NCBI RefSeq assembly: GCF_900107685.1
Contig: NZ_FNRQ01000001.1
Span: 558,001 to 622,000, forward strand
Source of the DNA: Paraburkholderia sartisoli
GTDB lineage: Bacteria; Pseudomonadota; Gammaproteobacteria; Burkholderiales; Burkholderiaceae
Reading direction: 5' to 3'
Length of the DNA: 64,000 nucleotides
Shown here: in pieces, positions 34,864 to 42,503 of the stretch
Numbering within the stretch: position 1 is the stretch's first letter
How the letters are laid out: each line of letters starts with the position of its first letter
Program-made: the position numbers and the translations under genes
The notes under the pieces: generated by a model
Seen by the model: only the letters and a program-made list of their open reading frames with translations
Told to the model about the DNA's origin: nothing
The model's database searches: none

Positions 34864-36162
34864 ATGACCACGATCACCAGGCTGTCCGTTCGGGACATCC
34901 GGTTTCCCACCTCGCGTTCACTCGACGGCTCCGATGCGATGAACGCCGCGCCGGATTACTCCGCCACCTACGTGACGCTCGAAACCGGTTCGTCGAAGGC
35001 GCTCACGGGCCACGGCCTCACCTTCACGATCGGGCGGGGCAACGAAATCTGCGTGAGCGCGGTAGAGGCGCTCGCGCCGCTGGTCGTCGGCAGAACGCTC
35101 GAGGATATCGCCGCGAACATGGGCGCTTTCTGGCACGCGTTGACTTCAGATAGCCAGTTGCGCTGGATCGGCCCGGACAAAGGCGCCATTCATCTGGCGA
35201 CGGCCGCCGTCGTGAATGCCGCGTGGGACCTGTGGGCCAAAGCGGAAGGCAAGCCGGTGTGGAAGCTGCTCGTCGACATGAGTCCGGAAAAACTCGTGGG
35301 GTGTCTCGACTTCCGCTATGTGACCGATGCAATCACACCCCATGAAGCCATCGCGATGTTGCGCCGCCATGCGCCGACCCGGCGCGAGCGCGAAGCGGAA
35401 ATGCTCGCGCACGGCTATCCGGCCTATACGACCTCGGCCGGCTGGCTCGGCTACGATGACGACAAGATTCGCCGGCTCGCGCGTGAAGGCGTCGCCGAGG
35501 GCTGGACGCATTTCAAACAGAAGGTAGGGGGCAATCTCGAAGAGGATGTGCGCCGGGCCCGCATCCTGCGCGAAGAACTGGGCGTCGACCTGAAGCTGAT
35601 GATGGATGCGAACCAGGTGTGGGACGTCGATGAAGCGGTCGCGAGCATGCGGCGCCTGGCGGAATTCGATCCGTGGTGGATCGAGGAGCCCACGAGTCCC
35701 GACGACATTCTTGGCCATGCGGCCATCCGGCAGCGGCTTTGGCCGATTGGCGTCGCGACGGGCGAGCATTGCCATAACCGCGTGATGTTCAAGCAACTGC
35801 TACAGGCGCACGCAATCGACTTTTGTCAGGTGGATAGCTGCCGCCTCGGCGGCCTGAACGAGGTGATCGTCGTCCTGCTGATGGCGGCGAAATACGGCGT
35901 GCCGGTGTGTCCGCACGCGGGCGGCGTCGGCCTGTGCGAGTATGTGCAGCACATTTCGCTTTTCGACTATATCTGCGTGTCGGCTTCGCTGGAAAACCGG
36001 GTGCTCGAATATGTGGATCATCTGCATGAGCATTTCGTCGATCCAGTGCTGATCCGCAACGGGCGTTACATGCCGCCGCAACGTCCCGGCTATAGCATCG
36101 AGATGCATGCGGCTTCGCTCGATCAGTATCGCTTTCCCGAGGGGCCGGCCTGGCAAAGCTAG
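34864..36162 (+). CDS. fucD: L-fuconate dehydratase (enolase superfamily)
   Basis: A 432-residue enzyme that dehydrates L-fuconate to 2-keto-3-deoxy-L-fuconate in the non-phosphorylating fucose pathway. The N-terminus RDIRFPTSRSLDGSDAMN and GHGLTFTIGRGNE are FucD signatures. Catalytic residues fall at the numbers known for Xanthomonas FucD: the KxK motif FKQK (Lys220), Asp248 in MMDANQ, the metal-ligand glutamates in WIEEPTSPDD and ATGEHC, and His351 in CPHAGG. ATG 34864 follows GGAGG by eight bases. No other fucose-pathway enzyme is in the window, so the remaining steps must be elsewhere or the substrate is a related acid sugar. Confidence 0.93.
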   Translation: MTTITRLSVRDIRFPTSRSLDGSDAMNAAPDYSATYVTLETGSSKALTGHGLTFTIGRGNEICVSAVEALAPLVVGRTLEDIAANMGAFWHALTSDSQLRWIGPDKGAIHLATAAVVNAAWDLWAKAEGKPVWKLLVDMSPEKLVGCLDFRYVTDAITPHEAIAMLRRHAPTRREREAEMLAHGYPAYTTSAGWLGYDDDKIRRLAREGVAEGWTHFKQKVGGNLEEDVRRARILREELGVDLKLMMDANQVWDVDEAVASMRRLAEFDPWWIEEPTSPDDILGHAAIRQRLWPIGVATGEHCHNRVMFKQLLQAHAIDFCQVDSCRLGGLNEVIVVLLMAAKYGVPVCPHAGGVGLCEYVQHISLFDYICVSASLENRVLEYVDHLHEHFVDPVLIRNGRYMPPQRPGYSIEMHAASLDQYRFPEGPAWQS

Positions 36163-36168
36163 TCAACT

Positions 36169-36190
36169 CCAGCCGGCGGCTGCCGGCTGG
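36169..36190. terminator. Hairpin between convergent genes
   Basis: CCAGCCGG and CCGGCTGG form a perfect 8-bp stem with loop CGGCTG between the fucD stop and the ParB-like gene stop. The T tract is weak. Confidence 0.5.
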
Positions 36191-36223
36191 TCTTGCCGAT
36201 GCATCAGTCGAAGGGTTGACGCG

Positions 36224-36847
36224 TCAACGGCTGTCCGTCATTCCGGACCAGCCGGGCAGATACCGGGCCTCGGGCGTGTGCGCCAGGGTCTTCGCCTGAT
36301 CGAGTGCCTTCGCAAAGCTTTTGCTGATCCGGCTATCCGGTATCCGCGGGCGCAGAAAATCGGCCCACAGGAATTCGCTGAAGGGCGTCGCGTCCTTTGC
36401 GAAGCCGCCCACCCGGCGCAGTTCGCCGGCGAGACTCCTGTAGGGATCGTCCGTGAGCCCGGTCACCATCTTCGGCAGGTGTTCGTAGTCGTATCTCGAG
36501 CCGTCTGCACCGAACGGATGGACCCACTGGTTGTGCTCCATCATGCGCCAGAAGATCGTGTTGTCCAGCCACGACAGATCCTTCAGCAACATCACCTTCA
36601 CTTCCTTGACCCCTTCCTCGAATAGCGCGAGCCCAAGGTGATGATGGTCGACGATGTAATAGCGCTGTTCCGGACCCAGCACAGCGGGAAACCAGTGCGC
36701 GGCAATGGCCTCGCCGCGCGCCTTCTTGCCGAGTGTTTTCCAGTGGTCGCGCTTTTCGGTGACCTCGCGGTAACCCACCGTCATCTGTGTGGGACGCAAC
36801 GCGGCGAGTTTCGCCGGAACCAGGTGAACGTCGGAACCAGGGACCAT
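36224..36847 (-). CDS. ParB-like nuclease-domain (ParBc_2) protein
   Basis: A 207-residue protein starting MVPGSDVHLVPAKLAALRPTQ, with GAGG upstream. It carries a ParB-type N-terminal fold with LRPTQMTVGYREVTEK and the conserved IVDHHHLGLALFE segment, which is the ParBc_2 pattern. No ParA partner, parS site or HTH is nearby, so it is not a partition protein in the usual sense. ParB-fold proteins also act as CTPases or nucleases. Its role here is unknown; it lies between fucD and an NRAMP-related gene, transcribed toward fucD. Confidence 0.75.
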   Translation of the reverse strand: MVPGSDVHLVPAKLAALRPTQMTVGYREVTEKRDHWKTLGKKARGEAIAAHWFPAVLGPEQRYYIVDHHHLGLALFEEGVKEVKVMLLKDLSWLDNTIFWRMMEHNQWVHPFGADGSRYDYEHLPKMVTGLTDDPYRSLAGELRRVGGFAKDATPFSEFLWADFLRPRIPDSRISKSFAKALDQAKTLAHTPEARYLPGWSGMTDSR

Positions 36848-37083
36848 GATTTGCCTCGTGAGAAGGGTGAGCGGCAACAATAGCGCGGATCATTCGCGCC
36901 GTACAATTTCGTACGCGATGCGAGTGCGGTCATACCCCGGAATCATCGAGGCGATACAGTTCGTGCGCCGTCCGCGCCGGCAAGCGCGGCAGCGGTGACG
37001 GCTTCGATGCCGCATGCGTGTCGACGGCACCTTGCACGCGCCTGTCCGTCACCGGATACCCCTTTCACTTTCTTTCAGAACGC

Positions 37084-38331
37084 ATGGCTGGTTCCTCGCT
37101 GCCCAAACCAAAGGTCTCGCCCCATCTGCGCTGGGTCGCTTTATGGGGACCTGGACTGCTTGTCATGCTCGCTGACTGCGATGCCGGGAACGTCGTAACG
37201 GCGGCGCAGGCCGGCGCGCAATGGGGGCTTCATCTTCTGGTGGTGCTTCTCGCGCTCATTCCCCTGCTTTACATGGTCCAGGAGCTCACCGTCCGGCTTG
37301 GCATTTTCACCGGACAAGGCCACGGCGAACTCATCCGCTCGAACTTCGGCCCGCTGTGGGCATGGGTATCGGCCGCCGGGCTGGTCATTGCCGTGCTCGG
37401 CTCGCTTGTGACGGAGTTCACGGGCGTCGCCGGCGTAGGCGAGATGTATGGTGTCTCACGGTCCGTCAGTTTGCCGCTTGCCGTCGTTGCCCTGATAGCT
37501 GTCGTGCTCACCGGTTCGCATAAACGCGTGGACAAGGCCGCAATCGCCTTTGGGGCCTTCGAGTTGACGTTTTTCGTCGTGGCGTGGAAGGCGCATCCGG
37601 ACATCCACGACCTGTTCCGGCACATGACTCGCCTCCAGCCCGGCATGCGTCAGTCTGGATACCTTGCGGCTGCGCTGATCGGCGCGACGTTCAATCCATG
37701 GATGGTCTTCTATCAGCAGGCGGCGGTAGCGGACAAAAAACTCACTGCGCGAGACTACACGGCGGCCCGGGTCGAAACGGCCGTTGGTGCGGTCCTCACG
37801 CAGCTACTGACGGGGGCGGTTCTTGTCGCGGCGGCGGCAACGCTATCGGGACATGGTGGACAACACGCCCTGCAAAGCGTGGGCGAGATCAGTGTCGCCC
37901 TTGCAACCGTGGTGGGCCCCCACGCTGGACGCATCCTTTTCAGTGCAGGTGTTCTTGGCGCGTCGATGGTGGCGGCCATTGTCTGCTCGCTGTCCCTGGC
38001 GTGGGGGCTGGGTGAAGTGGCCGGATACCGGCGCTCGCTCGAAGACCGGCCCGCAAGCGCGCCGTGGTTCTACGGGGTGTATGTGGCGACCGTTGCCGGT
38101 AGCGCTTATGTCGTCTGGCTGGCGCCGAACCTCGTTTCGCTGAACGTCGCCGCGCAGGTGGTCAACGCGTTGATGCTGCCACTTGTGATTGGCTTGCTCA
38201 TCGCGCTTGGCGTCGCCGCGCTGCCTCGCCAGCATCGGCTTCGCGGAGCTTACTTGTGGCTTGTCTGCGGCATCGCGGCAGTGGTCTGCGTAGCCGGCGT
38301 CCTTGGCGCGGGCCTCGGCTTTCTTTCGTGA
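37084..38331 (+). CDS. NRAMP-related divalent cation transporter
   Basis: A ~415-residue membrane protein with about eleven helices, starting MAGSSLPKPKVSPHLRW; upstream in-frame starts (GTG 37018) are possible. It belongs to the NRAMP superfamily, but the two metal-binding motifs differ from classic members. The TM1 DPGN motif is DCDAGN, and the TM6 MPH motif is FNPWMVFYQQ. The missing methionine is a feature of NRAMP-related Mg/Mn transporters rather than the Fe/Mn NRAMPs. I infer magnesium or another hard cation as substrate. No regulator is adjacent. A hairpin follows at 38489. Confidence 0.8.
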   Translation: MAGSSLPKPKVSPHLRWVALWGPGLLVMLADCDAGNVVTAAQAGAQWGLHLLVVLLALIPLLYMVQELTVRLGIFTGQGHGELIRSNFGPLWAWVSAAGLVIAVLGSLVTEFTGVAGVGEMYGVSRSVSLPLAVVALIAVVLTGSHKRVDKAAIAFGAFELTFFVVAWKAHPDIHDLFRHMTRLQPGMRQSGYLAAALIGATFNPWMVFYQQAAVADKKLTARDYTAARVETAVGAVLTQLLTGAVLVAAAATLSGHGGQHALQSVGEISVALATVVGPHAGRILFSAGVLGASMVAAIVCSLSLAWGLGEVAGYRRSLEDRPASAPWFYGVYVATVAGSAYVVWLAPNLVSLNVAAQVVNALMLPLVIGLLIALGVAALPRQHRLRGAYLWLVCGIAAVVCVAGVLGAGLGFLS

Positions 38332-38488
38332 GAAGCGCGCTGTCCTGTCGCCGGGACAAAAATGCAGGGTCGCTTCGCTGCGCTGAGAAACCATGGTTGT
38401 CGGGATTCCTGCGCTTCGATATCTCCTCGCCGTGTACTGCTTCATGCAAAGGGCACGCGCATGCTTCCCGCTCACGCCCGAAAGGACA

Positions 38489-38517
38489 AACCCCCACGCT
38501 CCGAAATACGTGGGGTT
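38489..38517. other. Stem-loop in the 38332-38618 gap
   Basis: AACCCCCACG and CGTGGGGTT pair with one mismatch around a 10-base loop, between the convergent NRAMP-related and kup genes. No T run. The gap has no other convincing gene. Confidence 0.35.
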
Positions 38518-38618
38518 CGCCAGCAGGCCGAGCCTTGATGACCTCGGGGTTCAACTGTCCGAGGTCATGCGTCGGTGTCATCGGCTCGAAGTGCGCGAAT
38601 CACGGTGAAGAATTCACC

Positions 38619-40544
38619 TCATATTTCGACGCGCGAACCCAGTTCGATCACCCGGTTCGCGGTTAGCTTGAAATAAGCCGCAGGGTTGCCGATGTTGTGC
38701 GCCATCACGCTGAACAATCGCTCGCGCCACACCGGCATGCCCTTGCCTCCGGTCGCCACCACGGTGGCATGACTGAGGAAATAGGACACCTGCGCCGGAT
38801 CGACCGCGAGGCCCTTCGGCTCGCAGTCGCGCAGCGCCTGCGGCAGGCTGGCCTCGTCCTTGAAACCGTACGCCACGATGATGGTGTAGCAGTCGTGCCC
38901 CAGCGACGTGATCGTCACGCGCTCTTCGCGCGGCACATAGGGCACATCCAGATTCGCCACGTGCATGAACAGCACACGCTCGTGCAGCACGTGGTTGTGC
39001 GCCAGATTGTTGATCAGCGCGTGCGGCACGGTGTTGGGGTCGATGGTCAGGAACACGGCGGTGCCGGGTACGCGTATCGGTTCCTTCGCGAACAGGCTGC
39101 CCAGGTACCTGGGCAGCGGCAGCGCGCCGGCATGGATGCTGGCCTCCTCGATCATCAATGCACGGCCGCGGTGCCAGGTGGACATGACGGTGAACATGAT
39201 GGCGCCCAGCAGCAGCGGGAACCAGCCGCCATCCACGAACTTGAGCAGGTTCGCCGAGAAGAACGCGAAGTCGATGACGAAGAAAAAGCCGGTGGCGAGC
39301 ACGCACAACAACCAGTTGTAGTGCCACGCGTAGCGCACCACGTAAAACGTGAGGAAGGTGGTGATCATCATGGTGCCGGTGACCGCGATGCCGTAGGCCG
39401 AACCCAGCGCCGTGGAGGAACCGAAACCCAGCACGGCGCCCACCACGGCGATCAGCAGCAGCCAGTTGATGGCGGGCACGTAGATCTGGCCGACCTCGCT
39501 TTCCGAGGTGTAGACGATGCCCATGCGCGGCATGAAGCCGAGTTGCATGGCCTGCCGGGTCATGGAAAACGCGCCGCTGATCACCGCCTGCGACGCGATC
39601 ACGGTCGCCACCGTGGCCAGCAGCACCATCGGGAACAGCGTCACCGAAGGGAAGAGGTGAAAGAAGGGGCTGTCCACGGCGCTCGCGTCCGACAGCAGCA
39701 GCGCGCCCTGGCCCAGGTAGTTGAGCGCCAGCGCGGGTAGCACCAGGGCGAACCATGACAGCCGGATCGGCGGCGCGCCGAAGTGGCCCATGTCGGCATA
39801 GAGCGCCTCGGCGCCGGTCAGCGCCAGCACCACCGCGCCGAGCGAGACAAAGGCCACCCAGCGGTTGCGTATCAGGAATTCGAGGCCCACGAACGGGTTG
39901 AAAGCGGCCAGGATGGCCGGCGCGCGGCCGATGTTGAGCAGTCCCGACACCGCGATCACGCCGAACCACAGCACCATCACCGGCCCGAACACCGCGCCGA
40001 TGCCGGCCGTGCCGTGCCGCTGCATCAGGAACAGGGCGATCAGCACGACCAGCGCGATCGATACCACGAACGGCTTGAGCTGCGGCTCCGCCACCTGCAG
40101 CCCTTCCACCGCGCTGAGCACCGAGATGGCCGGCGTGATGACGCCGTCGCCGTAGAACAGCGCAGCGCCGAACACACCGGCGAGCAGCAGCCCGCTGCGC
40201 AGGCGGGGCCGGTCCATCACCGAACTGGAGGCCAGCGCCAGCAGCGCCATGATGCCGCCCTCGCCGTGGTTGTGGGCGCGCATGATCAGGGTCACGTATT
40301 TCAGCGACACCACGATCACGAGCGACCAGATGATGAGCGACACCACCCCCAGCACATTGGCGCGGGTGAGCGTCAGCCCGTGGCTCGCGTCGAACACCGT
40401 GCTCATGGTGTAGAGCGGACTGGTGCCGATGTCGCCGAACACGATGCCGATGGCGGCCAGCGCCAGCCTGGCCATCGACCTGTGGGGGATTTCCTCGACG
40501 TGGCCGGCCCTGGCGCCGGCTTGCGGACCTGAAGACGATTCCAT
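38619..40544 (-). CDS. kup: Low-affinity potassium uptake protein Kup
   Basis: A 641-residue KUP/HAK/KT family potassium transporter. Twelve or so helices occupy the first ~450 residues, with the family start ALAAIGIVFGDIGTSPLYTM and GVFGAALFYGDGVITPAISVLSA, followed by a ~190-residue cytoplasmic domain ending IELGSRVEI. ATG 40544 has GGAGG six bases upstream on the minus strand. Kup mediates proton-coupled potassium uptake. The overlapping frame on the same strand is a shadow. The 415 bases upstream (40545-40959) show no convincing gene. Confidence 0.94.
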   Translation of the reverse strand: MESSSGPQAGARAGHVEEIPHRSMARLALAAIGIVFGDIGTSPLYTMSTVFDASHGLTLTRANVLGVVSLIIWSLVIVVSLKYVTLIMRAHNHGEGGIMALLALASSSVMDRPRLRSGLLLAGVFGAALFYGDGVITPAISVLSAVEGLQVAEPQLKPFVVSIALVVLIALFLMQRHGTAGIGAVFGPVMVLWFGVIAVSGLLNIGRAPAILAAFNPFVGLEFLIRNRWVAFVSLGAVVLALTGAEALYADMGHFGAPPIRLSWFALVLPALALNYLGQGALLLSDASAVDSPFFHLFPSVTLFPMVLLATVATVIASQAVISGAFSMTRQAMQLGFMPRMGIVYTSESEVGQIYVPAINWLLLIAVVGAVLGFGSSTALGSAYGIAVTGTMMITTFLTFYVVRYAWHYNWLLCVLATGFFFVIDFAFFSANLLKFVDGGWFPLLLGAIMFTVMSTWHRGRALMIEEASIHAGALPLPRYLGSLFAKEPIRVPGTAVFLTIDPNTVPHALINNLAHNHVLHERVLFMHVANLDVPYVPREERVTITSLGHDCYTIIVAYGFKDEASLPQALRDCEPKGLAVDPAQVSYFLSHATVVATGGKGMPVWRERLFSVMAHNIGNPAAYFKLTANRVIELGSRVEI

Positions 40545-40959
40545 GAATGCCTCCTTCCCGGTCAGACGGTTCCACCAGCGAACGCCGCGCCGGCGCGCAA
40601 GCGCCGGGCGGCCGGGCCGGTCACGTGGATTCTTCCGCAGTGGGCTGATCAGCGGCCAGCCTGTCGAGATAGCGTACAGAAGAAAGGGTAGGTCTCAAAG
40701 CGTTCTTCATGGGCAAACGCGGTGGCGCGCTCAGCCCCAGCTTTCGGCCGGGAAGCGCCAGACAGGAAAATCAGGGGCGGATTCGCACGGAAAAGAGCGG
40801 GCGTGGCAATCTCATTCCAGCGTGAACTGTTGCCGCACGACGTGAATGCACGGCATCGCTTGCCGCAGGTGTCCGTTCTACCCGACGCTCGCAACCCATT
40901 CACCGTTCCGTCACGCGTCGCTTGCCGCGATTGCGCGCGAACGGCGGCAGCCTGCTGAC

Positions 40960-42423
40960 TCAGGATGCGAATTCCTGTGCGCCGCGGAAAAGCATCCTGT
41001 CGGCGAACCAGACCGCCAGCAGCGTCGCGCCCATCAACGGAAACACCATGCCGAGCAGCACGAGGCCGGTTTTCCAGCCGCGCATCGGCGGCGCCGCGCG
41101 CTCGCGCGACGGCGCGCCAGGCAGGCGCTGCGGGCGGCGCATCCACCACATCACGCAACCGGTTATCGCCATGCCGGCAAGTCCCAGTGAGATCGCCGCG
41201 CACAGGATCTGATTGGCGACACCGAAATAGCGCCCCATGTGCAGCGACGTGCCGTATGACACCGCCTGCGAAACCGCGCCGTAGTCGCCGTAGCGGATGT
41301 CTTTCAGCACCGCTCCGCTGTACTGGTCGACATAGATCGTGCGCTCGGCTTTCGGGTCGGCGGGGAAGTACGAGACCGTATAGACGCCGGTGGGCGACGT
41401 CGGCAGCGCGATGTCGTAGCCACCCGTCACGCCGAGCGACGCCACCCGCATCACCACGCGATCGAGCGACAGCGCCTGCGTCCCGTTACGTTCGGTGGAC
41501 GCCGGCACCTTCACGTTGCCGACCGCCCATGGCGTGGAAGGCAGCGGCAGGTCGTCCATCACCATGCCGGGCATCGATTCCATCTTCGACCCCGATGCGT
41601 CGGGCGCTGCATGTGTGTGCCCGGCGTGTTCCGCATGATCGCCGGGCAGCGCGGAGCGCAACGGCAGGCCGCCCCATGAGCCGGCCGGCGCACCCAGGTT
41701 CGCACGGGTTGCAAGCGCCTTGAACTGCTTGCCCCACGACCCGGACCACGGCAGACCGGTCAGCACGAACGCCACCGCGCCGAGCGCGAGCCAGGCGCCC
41801 ATCACTGCGTGCAGGTTCTTCCATAGCGGTCGGCCCTTCAGTGTGAAACGCGGGCGCAGTGCGGCGCGCAGGGTCGTCTTCTCGCGCGGCCACCAGAGCG
41901 CGACGCCAGTGCCGATCATCACCAGCGTCCAGCATGCGGCCAGTTCCATCAGCAACTCGCCGGGCTTGCCGAGCAGCAGCTTGCGATGCAGCATGCGGTC
42001 CACCTGCATGAAGCGGCGCTCGACGCTCAGCGTGCCCAGAATTTCGCCGCTGTAGGGATTCACATAGACGCTTTGTCTGTCGCCATCGCGAAGACGGAAG
42101 ACGAATTCGGCGCTGCGATCGGGCGTCGTCGTGATCGCAGCGGTCACGGCCACGGCATCGGCCGGCATCGCCGTGCGCGCCTTCGCGAGCAGCGCGTCCT
42201 GGTTGAGTCGTGGCGTGGCCTGTGGTTCGACAACCAGCCGGTGCGGGTAAAGCAGCGGCTCGATTTGCGGCTGGAAGCAATACAGCGTGCCGGTGATCGC
42301 TAGGATCACCAGAAACGGCATCACGAAAAGTCCCGCGTAAAAGTGCCAGCGCCATAGCGTCCGGTAGCCGGCGCTTGCCGTGCTGACGGATGAAGCTGTG
42401 TGTTGAGCCGTCGTGGTGGACAT
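40960..42423 (-). CDS. PepSY-domain iron-regulated membrane protein with His/Met-rich insert
   Basis: A 487-residue inner-membrane protein of the PepSY-associated TM family. N-terminal WRWHFYAGLFVMPFLVILAITGTLYC is the first helix. PepSY domains lie around residues ~60-130 and ~330-390 (GEILGTLSVERRF and the later YVDQYSGAVLKD). The last helices carry LHMGRYFG and GCVMWWMRRPQ. A periplasmic stretch (~258-292) is rich in His and Met (DHAEHAGHTHAAP, then KMESMPGMVMDD), suggesting copper binding. Start AGGAGG/ATG at 42423. The adjacent TonB receptor gene fits a metal-uptake pair. Confidence 0.85.
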   Translation of the reverse strand: MSTTTAQHTASSVSTASAGYRTLWRWHFYAGLFVMPFLVILAITGTLYCFQPQIEPLLYPHRLVVEPQATPRLNQDALLAKARTAMPADAVAVTAAITTTPDRSAEFVFRLRDGDRQSVYVNPYSGEILGTLSVERRFMQVDRMLHRKLLLGKPGELLMELAACWTLVMIGTGVALWWPREKTTLRAALRPRFTLKGRPLWKNLHAVMGAWLALGAVAFVLTGLPWSGSWGKQFKALATRANLGAPAGSWGGLPLRSALPGDHAEHAGHTHAAPDASGSKMESMPGMVMDDLPLPSTPWAVGNVKVPASTERNGTQALSLDRVVMRVASLGVTGGYDIALPTSPTGVYTVSYFPADPKAERTIYVDQYSGAVLKDIRYGDYGAVSQAVSYGTSLHMGRYFGVANQILCAAISLGLAGMAITGCVMWWMRRPQRLPGAPSRERAAPPMRGWKTGLVLLGMVFPLMGATLLAVWFADRMLFRGAQEFAS

Positions 42424-42503
42424 TCAATCCTCCTGGGTACAAGTCATTGATCGTTCATTTCGAGCAGCGCGGCGCAAGGGGCTACCTGAAGCCGCGCAGG
42501 CGT

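Noticed and set aside
38614..40575. Long alternative frame overlapping kup on the same strand
   Set aside because: It has Arg/Gly-rich composition typical of a shadow frame. The kup frame carries the full KUP motifs and the ribosome site.
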